In this document: piece by piece, positions 1 through 12,362 of the stretch
Numbering within the stretch: the first letter of the stretch is position 1
How the letters are laid out: every line of letters begins with the position of its first letter
Source: Unio delphinus
Taxonomy: Eukaryota > Mollusca > Bivalvia > Unionida > Unionidae
Assembly: GCA_029339505.1 (NCBI GenBank)
Contig: JAQISU010000166.1
Location: forward strand, 4,082,501 to 4,146,500
Direction: 5' to 3'
Length of the DNA stretch: 64,000 bases
Made by a program: the position numbers and the translations under genes
The notes under the pieces: generated by a model
The model's input: the letters and a program-made list of their open reading frames with translations, nothing else
The model's database searches: none
What the model was told of the DNA's origin: nothing

Positions 1-1035
1 TATTTAGGAATTAATGCTCTTGCAATACATGCTACTATAGTGGATGGATGATTAGCACTCAATTTTCTGGACAAAGTGGAATTTTTAAAGATATTTTAAG
101 TGTTGTTCAGAAAAAACGGCACATTTGTTATCCACGCCAGCATCTACCTAGAAAATGTGTTGCCTACCTTGCCATTATTATAAATCTATATAGATATATT
201 TTCATTTTCTTTTCTTGGTTATTCACTTTATTCTTATTACAGTGATATAATTTTTAAAGCATATGGAAATGCACAAAGGCAAAATCTATTTGGACTAGGC
301 CATCCTAAACCAGAATGAATATTAGGTATTGTGATGTCATATTGAAACTGGAAAAATATTTATACTCCATGTATGTGTTTACCCTCCCATTTAATTAAAA
401 ATGCCCCCAGTCTGGCTAACGTAACATAAACTAGATTCATCATTCCAGTAGAAATGACGATTTTAACAACATATATGGTACTGTGCAAACCTGCCAATCC
501 TTACAATTTTGCTAAAAGTCTTGCATAAATGAGCAATGAAATTTAGACTCAAGAAATAAAAGCAAAAACAACAGAAACATTATTGTTGCTGGAAAATCTG
601 GATAATTGGTTGATCTGTTTGATTTGGATCTGGATTTGATATTAGAATTTGGGAACCAGACTATCTTTACAGTAGTACCTCGGGCCTTTTAAACTGCGCA
701 TATTTTTTCATGCAAGCTGCTGATTATATAATTTTTGTTTTAAAATGGCATTTAGCGAACGATGAATGCTGATGCAAGGGAAAATAAACCTTCAAAAAAG
801 TGTTAATAATCAGCACAGAGGAATAAAACGGAATATCAAGATTCCTATGAATAAAAAGCAGGAAGGGACACCATTGCATTTATTGGACATCACATGACTT
901 TGAGTATGTCTGTGATTGGAAATGTAATTGCCGTCATCCTGTGAAATTAAAATGAATCTTAAGAATTTTATGTCAGGTTGAGAGATAGAAACAAACCATT
1001 GAGCTGCATAAGGTTGGAACTGAAGCTTTTGCAAC
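1..1035. other. No recognisable gene
   Basis: AT-rich intergenic or upstream intronic sequence. Only short chance open frames occur. No repeat structure was recognised before the foldback at 1036. Confidence 0.5.
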
Positions 1036-1683
1036 TGTACTATAGTCCGAGTCTGTATTCCCGTTTGTTTGTACCCCCCGCCGATTGCAGTATCGAGAAG
1101 CATAAACAAGATAAAAAGTCGATAAATCTTACTCAGTTCATTCATTGATTTCTAATTTCAAACCCAATTGCTACCAGGGTGTCCATAACACCTTTATCGT
1201 CTTCGCGTCTGATGCTTAACGGAAGTTTTCATACTAACACGACACCATATTACATACAATTTGGGCAAGTCTATTTTCCGCAAATAGAGTGACGTCATTG
1301 CTCCTATTTGGTTACTCACGGATACTTCCGTCAATTACGGTAAGGTTAAGAGTTATATCCCTTTGCCACCTATAAAATCTACCTTCTGTTTACATACATG
1401 TGTATTTATGCATCAGCCCCTTCGCTGAAAATGTACTTGTCCAGGAACTGGAAATTGATCTCGAGTATGGCCATGGTTGTAATGAAAACTTTGTTAAGCA
1501 TCAGATGTGCAGACGATAAAGGTGTTATGGACACCCTGGTCACAATCAGGTTAGAAATTATAAATCAATGAATGAACTGAATAAGATTTATCGACTTTTT
1601 ATCTTGTTTATGCTTTATGTTACTGAAATCGGCAGGTGGGTACCAACAAACGGGGATATAGACTCAGACTATAGTAGTAACCA
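1036..1683. repeat. Foldback (inverted-repeat) element, arms about 200 bp
   Basis: The left arm (about 1036-1245) and right arm (about 1470-1683) are imperfect reverse complements. For example AGGGTGTCCATAACACC (left) pairs with GGTGTTATGGACACCCT (right). The CATTCATTGATTT block and the outer ACTATAGTC block also pair. The centre lies near 1365. No transposase is encoded; the 111-residue antisense frame at 810-1145 partly overlaps the left arm and is not credible as a gene. Likely a MITE or foldback transposon of unassigned family. Confidence 0.75.
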
Positions 1684-1689
1684 TAAATA

Positions 1690-2760
1690 CAGTCTATGTG
1701 TACTTTAAAAAAATGTTCAATGGACATAATGTTTACCATCTCTGCATGGGTATATTTTTTTGCATATAAAATGATTTGAGCAGTTGATAATAAAATATGT
1801 GGAGAAGTTGAAAATATAATAATGTATAAAATCCTGACTTTTATATACAATATATACACACTGTAAATGTTAGTTAGAAAGTAAAACACTTTAACAAAAA
1901 TCAGATTGTATGTTTCTGATAAAATACAGGTACATGTATTTCTCTGTATTCAGCACATGGCAAGAAATCTTTGACATGATTAGTTTCCACCAATAACAGG
2001 AATCACAGCTATGGGCTCATGATTGCTCAAATGAATTGACTAGAGATTTCAGGGTGTACTGACTGCAGCTTTGAAATGTATTGAGAACCCTGAGATGGTA
2101 TCATCAGGGTTGGCAGGTCTGTGCATGATGTGGATGCATCTAGTTTTAGAAATAGGGACTTTAAGTTTTCATACTTTAACCACTTGCTTTCTAGCTTTGT
2201 TACAACAATTCCTGTTGATAGAAAGCATATTTATGGTTTTATTATTTGTGGACATACATGAAGTAAAGTGATGTATTATTTTTTTTTCTTTCTTTCTTCA
2301 TATTATAATAATGTCAGATTGACTTTATAGTTCTTCTCAAATACCACAACTTGGCATTGTTCCATGTATTTCTGACCTTGCTAATTATATATTAAGCTAA
2401 AGTTTCAGTATTTAGAAAATTGCTTTCTAGGAATTGTATATTGATTGGGTTGTAGCCTGTCTTGATCTAGATTGTGTTCATAAAGACATCTCATTAGCGA
2501 GTCATGAGAATTTCTGTTAATAATTTTTTTTATAATTAAATATAGAAGAGATTGCGATGGATCTAATATTATTTATTTATTTGATTTGCTTTTTTCATAC
2601 AGTAATGTCAAATTGACCTTATAGCGCGTCTCAAATACCACAATTTAGCATTGTCCCATCATTAAGACATTGCCATAAAACAAATCTGTGAAGTACTAAG
2701 AAGAATGTCACAAACATAGTCCATTTAGCCAGATTATCCTACTACAGTACTAAGATCACA
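1690..2760. other. Non-coding, containing a diverged local duplication
   Basis: Segments at about 2299-2368 and 2590-2665 align with mismatches: both run through TAATGTCA-ATTGAC, CTCAAATACCACAA and GCATTGT-CCAT. They look like an old duplication about 290 bp apart. The remainder, including the 66-residue frame at 2071-2271, has no recognisable coding character. Confidence 0.5.
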
Positions 2761-5715
2761 GAGTTCCAGCTGCAAAGTGCTCTTCGAGATAAATAACAAA
2801 CTAATGTCAAGAAACAAATGTACACAACTTCCAACTACCTTCTCTCTAGTAGACCTTGCCAATTTCTTCCATGACAAAGTACAAACCATTAGAGATACGC
2901 TTGACAACACGATTTCAGTTGACTCATTGTCACCATACAGTTTTGATACAGAATTTCAGCAACAACCATTAGGAGCATTTGAACCTGTCTCTATGGATTT
3001 AGTACGGAAAATCATGAAGATTGCATCAACGTCGTGTGAACTTGATCTAATTAAAAAATTACTGCTACTTGAGTACTTAGACCCAATATTGCCTTCACTA
3101 ACTGATGTTATTATCTCTCTCTCATTGGGGAATTCCCATCATTTTTCAAAACTGCCATTGTAAACCTCTGCAGAAGAAACCAACACCAAACCATAACGAT
3201 TTAAAGAACTAACAACCAGTTTCTAGTCTCCCATTGGTATAATAATCTTAGAACAAGTTGTTCCAACTCAATGTGTATCTCATTTGAATTCAAAGTCTGT
3301 TTTAGCAATGTACACTCTGCATATCGCCCTTCCCACAATACTGAAAACTATTCTTCTGAAAGTAGTTAATGACATTCTCTCTGCTTTGGATAGCGGAAAG
3401 ATTATATGCCTCACCCTCCTCGATTTTGTCTGCAGCATTTGACACAATAGACCATGATATATTACTTCACTATCTTCAGCATGTATTTGTCATTCAGAAG
3501 ACAGCCTTGCAGTGGTTCAAGTCCTATTTAATCAACAGGACACAAAATGTATCTGCAAATGGAATAAACTCCAAGTGTTCCACAGGGGTCTGTTCTTGGA
3601 CCTGTTTCTTCATTCTATACACTCGGTCGCTCTCAAGTGTCATAGATCATCACCCAGCGTCTCAACAATTGTACGCTGACGACATCCAAATATACAGGTC
3701 TAGTCACCCAACTGAAGTTGATGCTACCAATACCATCCAAGGAGTAGAGAGGTGCATTTCTGATGACATTTAACAAGCTGCAGATGAATAATGATAAAAC
3801 TGAAGCCATTCTGATTACAACACAAAGACTTTCTCATTCACATCCTTTACCCCAAACAATAAATATCAGCAACACCAACATTAAATTCACAGTCAGTATG
3901 AAACCTAGGTGTTGCTCTGGACAGTACTCACATTGCACCAACATGTCATGAACATATATGCAAGGCTGCATATCTTGAGCTGAGATGCATCATCTCCATT
4001 TGCAAATATCTCTCAGTTGATGCCACTAAAACACTTGTGTGTTCATTACTACTTTCCAGACAGGACTACTGTAACTCATTTGTCTGGTTCATATAAAATA
4101 TCTACTCTAGAAACTTCAAAAAGTTCAAAACACAGCTTCTCAGTTCACTTTTAGAGTACCACGATTAGAGCACACCTTCCCTTTGCTATGTACCTAACAC
4201 TGGCTATCCATTCAATCCAGAATCAAACACAAAGTTTGTTCTGTGGTATGTTTCACTGACAGACTCCAGTCCAACATACCTATCCGGCCTCACCCATGTG
4301 TACACACTAGAGCTGTACCGATGTCACTTTTTGCCGATTATGCCGATACCGCGTATAGCCGATTATCAAATTGCCGATACCGATTATGAGACCAATTTTT
4401 TTATTATCATAGACCGTGGGGAAACAGGAAAGTTTCGCGGCACAATAAATATGTTCTAATCACTATGTAAATTGAGGCAATGCTTTTGAGTTTATTGCCG
4501 ACTTTCTATGAGCAAAGGTCGTCGGCTTGCTTTGACGACAACAAATACTCGTTATTGCTGTGGCAACATCAGATAATTGTAAAACATTGAGATAGAATTG
4601 TTTTATTTGTTTAGTATATGTCTGTGCTTCAAAGGTACAGTAAAACCTGATATGACTTATGAGAGACCGCCCCTTCTGCCAGATGGTGGCTTGGTGAAAC
4701 ACTAACAAAAGAAATAAAAAATAATTTTAAAAAATCTGGAAATGATTCTCACTTATCAGTATTAAAGACAATGAGTTCGTTCACCCTCCAGGCATTACAA
4801 ATTAACTGAAAGACAGACGACGTACTCAAATCTACACTGAAGCCCTTTCAAACAATTTCTCACTGGGACATAAGGACTATCAGTGTTTTTTGAGTTTTCA
4901 TAAAGATAAAGAAAAAACACAAACCTCAAAATTGACTGTATATATCCATTATTACTCCCTTTGATGTTAATCTTACTGGCTATTCACATGACTTTGGCAC
5001 TACAATGGCGGTTAGCGACATGTACTTTAGTCTGGTTTACTGCAGTTTACAAATGTTACCAGACACTGGAGTTGAAAATTTCGCACAACTGGCAGCAAGA
5101 TAAATTCTTTTTAAATACTTTATTAGAGAAATCTCTTTGTTACAAAAGATTAATTGATGGTTCGATGTGTTTATCTCGATATATGGTTATTCGACTATAT
5201 AGTAGTGTTAGTTAATGAGCAACTTGTTTGCATACTGCATTTATCCCGAGCTCTAGTGTTACAAAGGATTAAGTTACGGTCAGTCAAAACGCGACTGTAT
5301 ATACAACTTTTATCAGGAAAAATTGGTTATTTAAAAAAAATTATTTGCATCGGCACCGATTATTTTTGCCGATACCCGGTTATACCGATTGTGCTAATAA
5401 TCAGCCCGATTACGCGTACGGGCGATTAATCGGTACAGCTCTAGTACACACCAGTAAGATTCTTATGCTCCTCTTTTGACAATCATATACTCCTTGTTTG
5501 ACAATCATATACTCCTTGTTCCCACTATGAAAGCGAAGTCATATTTACGTTATTTTGCATACCAGGGCCCAGCAGTATGGAATGAATTGTCCATATAAAT
5601 TAGACACAAAGACATGGTGATCCCTTTCAAGAATGTTCTTAAAACTCAAATTTTTCGACTGCATGAATAATGTTTTGTATCTTAAATATTTTCAGCATTT
5701 TTTTTATACAAAGTC

Positions 5716-5763
<48 letters not shown>

Positions 5764-5765
5764 TC
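2760..5765 (+). mobile_element. Decayed L2/CR1-like LINE, reverse transcriptase region plus 3' end, split by a hAT element
   Basis: Pieces of one non-LTR reverse transcriptase appear in order. 2777-3163 reads LVDLANFFHDKVQTIRDTLDN and DPILPSLTDVIISLSLG, typical of the region before the polymerase domain. 3369-3773 carries AFDTIDHDILL and the catalytic LYADDIQIY box. 3763-3951 continues in another frame with LQMNNDKTEAILI. Around 4030-4290 comes the thumb-like LLLSRQDYCNS region. The 3' UTR resumes after 5444 and ends in an (ATT)n tail at about 5719-5763. Several frameshifts and stops make it inactive. The hAT copy at 4308-5443 interrupts it. The same family recurs at 7645-8430 and 36845-37195. 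Clade assignment to L2/CR1 is by motif memory, not alignment. Confidence 0.88.
4308..5443. mobile_element. Non-autonomous hAT transposon inside the LINE
   Basis: Termini TAGAGCTGTACCGAT and its reverse complement ATCGGTACAGCTCTA are perfect inverted repeats, followed by degenerate subterminal repeats of the motif GCCGAT. They are flanked by an exact 8-bp target duplication GTACACAC (4300-4307 and 5444-5451), as expected for hAT. No transposase frame is recognisable in its 1.1 kb. Removing it restores a LINE sequence like the uninterrupted copy near 7990-8015. Confidence 0.93.
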
Positions 5766-5769
5766 CTCC

Positions 5770-6900
5770 TGAGAACCAAATTTATGAAAGGATTTCACTT
5801 CATATTTCTCAAGAAATTTCAGTTTTACTCAGAGATCTATGTGTGTTCCCTTCTGAAATAAAAGGTACTTCAGCCTTTTTTAATCCTGGTCTAATAAAGT
5901 TGGTGCCTATGAACTCTGTTGCTTCTAAATTTTGCAGAGGTACTTTAGTACTTGATTATCCATTATGAAACATTCAAAGGTATTTCATAGATAATACGGA
6001 TGTTTTCTGTACAGTTTAGAAATATTGTTGGAGTACATGTAATTAGCAACATTAACAAAAAGTTGTTGAACTTTGCATTATGTTTATTTTAATTGGTGCA
6101 TACACCATATTTTTGAAGACATAACAATAATTAAAATATGAAAAAAGAATATGATGTATACAACTTCTGATTGATTGAATTTGTGTTCAAAATGTTTCCT
6201 CTTTAGATTTGTCAGTAAGTTGTTAGTAATTTTTTTATCAACTTGTTTCCTTTATATTGATCATGTGTTATAGCTTGTATGATTTGGGGTGTAACTAGGT
6301 TTGGTTGAATAAGCCACTTAACTGCTTTTTCAAAGAAGTATGCCTATCATTATTCTATAAAGGGTCAGTACCAAGAATCTAAAGTGCCATTAACACCATC
6401 AGACATTCTTATGGAACCAAGGTCTGTGTAAAAATGTACAGTGAGATGATATCAGAGTGGGATGATATGGGAGTGAATTTGTTGGTCTTGGGAGTTAGGA
6501 TGTGTGTTATGTGTCATTCCTGCCAGTGGATGTGACAGCAATAAAAAGGTCATTACTTAAGGAATAATTGGAGTTTTACTTTTTATTGGTACATCCTTGG
6601 TTGACACCAGCTGAATTTGTACAAATGGGGACATATAATCAAGTTAGAAATTTTAATTGGTGGGTTTAGCATGTCCCTGTAAATCTCACCTTAAAAGGAA
6701 TAGTTCCTTTTCTTCATTTAGAATCGTTTGTCTGTTCTTGGCATATTTAATTCCATTTTACAGTAGAATTTGGATTCCTAACCAACAATACAAAATGTGC
6801 AGTTTTTAGCTTAAACCAAGAGCTATTGATATGATTAACTTCCAAGTCTTCCCTGCATTTACATATAATATCATCAAGTACACAGACCACCAACTTGATC
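5770..6900. other. No recognisable gene
   Basis: AT-rich sequence with only short chance frames. No strong repeat or motif was seen. Confidence 0.45.
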
Positions 6901-6904
6901 TATG

Positions 6905-7642
6905 TTTTCTCTTTCCTATGAAATGGAAAGTGATTGGAAAGGCACATTGTGGTAAAACACAACAGCATAAGCATAAATAGTGATGACCTTCACCATGTTT
7001 ACTAAAAATGTTGTAACATTGTTATTTCTCTTTTAAAGTATATACATATCTCTGAAAATATAATAAAATTTGCAACACAGGGATATAGGTTTTGTTATCC
7101 TTTATCAATGTACATGCTCACAACTATAATTTGAAATATGATTTGAAAGAAGAAACAAAACAATTGAACATGAATGAAATGCTCCAAAAAGTGTATGAAT
7201 AAAATAAAGATCATTCTATTTCTAGTATTTTGGCCCAGATTTGAAGTTTCTATCACAGTTAATTCAAAAGTTCTAAGTTTTACCAAAATTGGACAACAGA
7301 TCACCAGGAACAATGTGTTTACTTCACACTCTAGAACATGTTCTTCAGCGTGTAGTTTCCCATGAAATTTTGTCCCAAATTAATCCTAGAATTCTTTCAG
7401 TAAGGTAATTAATTAAACATTTTTTTTCTCCTCAAAATTTTGACAAATCTTTAGTCCATTTCTTTTGTAGTTTTGAAAGCTTTCAAAGTCAGCTACATTT
7501 TTCATCAAAAGTGCATGAAGCCATGCATCATCTCTTTCATCAACTTTATTCAATTCTAACCCATCTTTTAAGTTGATATTATCATCAGAATCATCCAAAT
7601 CGTTAATTTCAAGGTCTCTATCCTCGTCAACAGCCATGTTTA
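6905..7642 (-). mobile_element. Dispersed repeat with a transposase-like acidic N-terminus (copy 1)
   Basis: Sequence from about 6945 (TGTGGTAAAAC, then CTTCACCATGTTTACTA) to 7640 aligns in the same order with 25925-26590. On the minus strand both encode an acidic stretch of similar wording (here DGLELNKVDERDDA and ADFESF; the other copy DGLEFNQVDERD and DFEGF). Acidic Asp/Glu/Ser-rich N-termini followed by a DFEGF-like motif also occur in the piggyBac relics in this window, so this may be the 5' end of another piggyBac-type element. Family assignment is inference. Confidence 0.5.
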
Positions 7643-7644
7643 CA

Positions 7645-8376
7645 TCTAAATACAAGGCTGCATATTTTGTGCTGAGATGCATCTGCTACATTTGAAAATA
7701 TTTTTCAGTTGATGCCACTAAAACACTTGTGTGTTCATTAGTACTTTCAAGACTGGACTATTGTTACTCGTTTCTATCTGATTCATCTCAGCATCAACTC
7801 CAAAAGCTTAAAAAAGTTCAAAACACAGCTGCTCAGATCAGCATTAAGAGTACCACAATCGGGGCACACATTCCCACTGCTTCTTACCCAACACTGGTTA
7901 TCCATTCAATCCAGAATCAAACATAAAATTTGTTCTCTGTGCTATGTTTCACTGACGGACTCCAGTCCAGCATACCTATCTGACTTCTCCCATGTGTAAA
8001 CACCAGCAAGATACTTGTGCTTCTCTTCTGACAATCATATATTCAATATCCCCAATATGAAAACGAAGTCATATGGAAAACGTTCTTTTGCATAATAGGG
8101 CCCAACAATATGGAATGAATTCCCCAGTGAAATCCGACACAAAGACAGTGATCCCTCTCAAGAGTGCTCTTAAAACTCACCTTTTTTGACTGCAAGAACA
8201 AACTTAAAGACCTAATAATGTTTCCCACCCTATATATTTTCAGCATTTTTTATGCTTTCCTCCCTCCCACCCACCCACACCGGTGGTGTTTTTTTTTGTT
8301 TTTGGTAGTCATATCATTATAGATGTTGTAAAGTGCTTAGAGCTACTAAAGATTAGGCACTATACAAAGTCATTAA

Positions 8377-8430
<54 letters not shown>
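7645..8430 (+). mobile_element. 5'-truncated LINE copy of the same L2/CR1-like family
   Basis: Begins at ACAAGGCTGCATATTTTGTG, corresponding to about 3960 in the copy at 2760-5765. It retains the C-terminal polymerase/thumb region (LSRLDYCYSFLSDSSQHQL and LKKVQNTAAQ at 7729 onward), the 3' UTR (TTGTAAAGTGCTTAGAG and AGATTAGGCACTATACAAAGT) and a terminal (ATT)n tail. It lacks the hAT insertion and so displays the empty site (CATGTGTAAACACCAGCAAG near 7990). The open frames over the (ATT)n tail on both strands are microsatellite artefacts. Confidence 0.88.
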
Positions 8431-8439
8431 ATATAACCT

Positions 8440-9205
8440 ATTGCATGGCACTAAAAAGCCAAAAAAGTTCTGGTGTGTTGTTAATATGAAATCAATCAGA
8501 TGTGAAGTACAATGTGGCATATTGATTTGGTTTTCATCCTCATTTCCATGCCTGTATTTCATTCTAGATGAGATTTTTTTGAAAGAGACAATTGTTTTAT
8601 TTCTTCTGTTTTGAAGATAACATCATATTGTGTTAAGTTTAAGTGAGACATGAAATTATTAATAAGATATTTTCAAGCCATTCATGCTGTTAAAAACCGG
8701 CCTGGTGGCAAAAGCGAGTTAAATGGAGCCACCATTAAGAGACCTAAATATGGAATAAATCACAGCTTGTGTATTACGACTCGTATTGATACACGGCACG
8801 TGTGCTTCGTTTCACCCCTACTGCTTACATTGAAAATTATACATTGTTGCTTTTACAATGAGAATCCAACTGATTCATTTACAAACATTTCTTAACATTG
8901 ATCTATCGACATGCTCAGTTGATTATTAAGAATTTTAATTTCCCATATACACCACTATCTTGATAACTCGCACCCTGATAACTTGCGAAGCTGCTTATAA
9001 TGCGAGGTCAGACGTGGGTCCCATTTTTTAAAGCAGAAAATACCCCCACAAAATGATCTCTAAAATAATCCATTAAAAGAGACTTGTGTTGTTTTATCAC
9101 TTATGTCTTGTGCATGGAATCAATCAAGTGATGCTTTTGCTAGATGGCAGCGAAATCAGGAAGTAACACACAAAATTTACTGATTTTTTTTCAAAACGTT
9201 GAGTC
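8440..9205. other. Non-coding with a dispersed-repeat segment
   Basis: About 8605-8770 (CTTCTGTTTTGAAGATAACATC, TTTTCAAGCCATTCATGCTGT, GAGTTAAATGGAGCCA) matches 38545-38680 in the same order and orientation, so it is an interspersed repeat of unknown type. The frame at 8650-8895 lies in it. Around 8950-9010 successive GATAACTCGC/GATAACTTGCG/ATAATGCGAGG motifs resemble the degenerate terminal repeats of pogo/Tigger-type elements. Confidence 0.45.
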
Positions 9206-9368
9206 ATTTGTCTGGTGTATCACAACGGGCATTTGTATTATCGTGTTCTAATTTACATTGTTTCAAATTTTTCATTTTACTTCTACCACAATCAAACACA
9301 TACACTGTATATGAATCGATCGATCGACATTGTTTCTCGAAAAGAGAGTCGATGTTTTGTATTAACCC

Positions 9369-10804
9369 TTAACCCTTGAAGTGCGTGTCGCGACTATAGT
9401 CGCACTGTTGTATTTGGTCCCGTAGTGCGTGTCGCGACTATAGTCGCGCTCGAGGTTAGCAACAATGATCGCATCCTATAACTTCATCCAGCCATAAATG
9501 CTTGTAAAACTATATTTGATTGGTTTATAGAGGCCTGGAACAAGCATTCTACACATTACTATGCATTTAGCAAAGAAATTTTACAAATACTCAGTTTTGA
9601 GGCCCTGGTACATGAAAAAAGTTTTTAAAATGGCAGACCCTGAATACGATGGTGATATCTTGCAACAAATACGGGATTCTGATAGCGATGATGATAGTAA
9701 TTTTGAAGGATTTGAGGAGGATGAAATTATAGGAGCTGGCGAAGTGTTAATGGAATTTCCCATGGCATGAGTGATTTTGAACCAGAAAATGACGAACTGG
9801 AGTCTGATGTGCACGGAGGCTAGACGAGAAAAGATGGCGCGCCTGTCGTCCCCCCCATTTACAAGTACATCAAAATTAAATGTTGAGATGGCGGATACTG
9901 AACCTATTGACTATTTAAGACTTTTTTGATGATGAGTTATTGTATCTGATAGTCGAGCAAGCAAATCGTTATGCGGATGAGCGAATTCATGGGGCCGAAC
10001 TTAAGGAGAGAAGTCGCATGAAAAAATGGCAGCCGGTCACAGCTGAGCAGCTAAATCTCTTTTTTTTGCATTGATTATAGTAATGGATTTGGTACAAAAA
10101 TCTGATCTCGATTCCTACTGGGCTGCTGATGATGTGATATCAACCCCATACTTCAGCAAAAAAATGAGTAGAGATAGATTTCTTGCTATTCTAAGCAATT
10201 TACACCTGGCAGACGTGACCAATGAAGGTGACCCATTACACAAGGTAATAAACACAATAGCTGACTGGAACCTCACAAGTCTACATGTGATAAAATATAC
10301 TGCATAAATAACAAGTGAAAATTGTTCAAGAACATTTATTACTAACTCTGGGGATCAAAACTTATTTGTGCCATTCATGGAGTGGATTTTACAAAACTGT
10401 TACCTTTTCTTTACCTGTGATTGTCACAATTTATAACTAACCGTGTGACAAATATAACATGTACATGGATATGGTCAAACTACTAAAAAATTTAATATTT
10501 CTTAGATATATTTTAACTTTTCCATTGAAAAACAAACAAAAATACAGATGAAATACAATTGTAATTTGTCATTTTACCTGTATTTTCACCTGTACATGCA
10601 AATATATTAAACTTACACATGTGCATTGGTGCTCATCTTAAAGTATGGTCATCCACCATCATTTTTCATATAGGGTTTGTGTATCTAATGTGTATATTTA
10701 TTGAAATGCATGCAATTTAAAAACTGTTTCTTTCAATTTTCTCCAAAACAATTCAGCACTGAGGGACCTTTTACTGCAAAACAATTCAGCACTTTAAAGG
10801 TTAA
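9369..10804 (+). mobile_element. Internally deleted piggyBac element, copy A
   Basis: Bounded by TTAA targets (a doubled TTAACCC at 9362-9372; TTAA at 10801-10804). Its ends read CCCTTGAAGTGCG and GCACTTTAAAGG. Inside, a piggyBac transposase N-terminus begins at the ATG near 9613 (MADPEYDGDILQQ, acidic DSDSDDDSNFEGFEEDE). After a break, the start of the DDE domain follows near 9930-10245 (FDDELLYLIVEQANRYADER; SKKMSRDRFLAILSNLHLAD). The catalytic core and C-terminus are missing, so it cannot make transposase but keeps both ends. Near the 5' end a 16-bp palindrome, CGCGACTATAGTCGCG or close variants, occurs twice (9388-9407 and 9430-9450). Confidence 0.93.
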
Positions 10805-12241
10805 AGTGCGTGTCGCGACTATAGTCGCGCTGTTGTTTGTGGTCCCGTAGTGCGTGTCGCGACTATAGTCACGCTCGAGGTGAGCAACACTGATTGCATT
10901 CTATAACTTCATCTTGCCATAAATGCCTGTAAAACTATATTTGATTGGTTTAAAAAGGCCCGGAACAAGCATTCTGCAGTACTTTACTATATTATTAACA
11001 AAGTAATTTTACAAATGCTCGCTTCTAAACACATGGTAATTGTGCAAAGCTAAAAATGGCCGATGCTGAATACGAAGGTGATTTCTTGCAACAAATATTC
11101 GCTTCTGATAGTGATGCTAATAGTGATTTTGAATAATTTGAGAAAAATGACATTATTGGAGCAAGCGAGGTATTGATGGAAATACACATGAATGATTTTG
11201 AGCCAGTAATTTACGTGGAACTGGAGTCAGATGTACATGCTCACTTGACGTGAAAAGATGGCGCGCCTGTCAACCCCCATTCACTGGTAATTTAAAATTA
11301 AATGTCGAGATAGTGAATAATGAACCTACGGACTAATGAAGACTTTTTCTTAGATGACGAGTTATTGAATCTGATAGTAGATCAAACAAATCGTAATGCA
11401 GATCAGAGAGTTCATGGGGCAAACTTGAAGGACAAAGTCGCATGAAGAAATGGCGGCTTGTCACACCTGAGCATTTATAACGTTTTCGCATCGATTAAAA
11501 CAATGGGTTAGTACATATGTCTGTTCTCGATTCCTAATGGGCTATTGATGATGTGATATCAACCGCATACTTCAGCAAAAAAAATAAGTATGGAATAGAT
11601 TTCAAGCTATTCCAAGCAATTTACATCTGTCAGACAATGAGAACAATTAAGGTGACTCTTCACACAAAATCAGCCCAATGATTGAACAAAAATAAAGCCG
11701 TTGCTGAGGTTTAATCACCAGATATGAACCTCAGTTTGATGATATTATAATAAATAACAGGTGATAGTTTTTCATGAACATTAATTGCTGACTAGAGGGT
11801 TTAAACATACCTTTGACATTCATGGAGTTGATTTTTGCAAAACTCACCCTGCCTTTACCTGTGATTTTCACAATTTATATATAACATTGTGACAGGTATA
11901 ATATGTGCATGGTTGGACTACTAATGAATATAACATTTCTTAGATATATTTGAACTTTTCCATCAAAAACAAACAAAAATACTGATGAAATACAATTGTA
12001 ACTTGTCATTTTACCTGTATTTACACCTGTACCTGCAAATATGTTAAACCTAGGCGTGTGTTGATGCTAATCTTAAAGTATAGACACGCACCATCATTTT
12101 TTATATAGGGTTTGTCTATCAATAGTGTATATTTAATGAAATACATGCAATTTAAAGACTGTGCAGTTTTCTTCTTTTCTCCCCGGAAACAGTTCAGCAC
12201 TGAGGGACCTTTTACTGCAAAACAATGCAGCACTTTAAGGG
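10805..12241 (+). mobile_element. Internally deleted piggyBac element, copy B, abutting copy A
   Basis: Starts immediately after the TTAA at 10801-10804 that closes copy A and ends at GCACTTTAAGGG before TTAA 12242-12245. Head-to-tail with copy A and sharing one TTAA. Coding remnants (MADAEYEGDFLQQ-like start near 11055; FKAIPSNLHLSDN-like near 11600) are riddled with stops. It has the same doubled palindrome at its 5' end and the same direct ATTCAGCACT-type repeats at its 3' end as copy A. Confidence 0.92.
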
Positions 12242-12362
12242 TTAAACAAATACGTCCAATTTGGATCAAACAGTAAAAGAAGAATATATCCAATTCAGCA
12301 CAAGAATCAGTGACTTAATACACAATGTGAATCGGTACACATGTTAATCGAACCACAGGAGT

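Noticed and set aside
5633..5968. Plus-strand frames with poly-Leu or poly-Tyr
   Set aside because: Translation of the LINE's (ATT)n tail in two frames; the same applies at 8283-8562.
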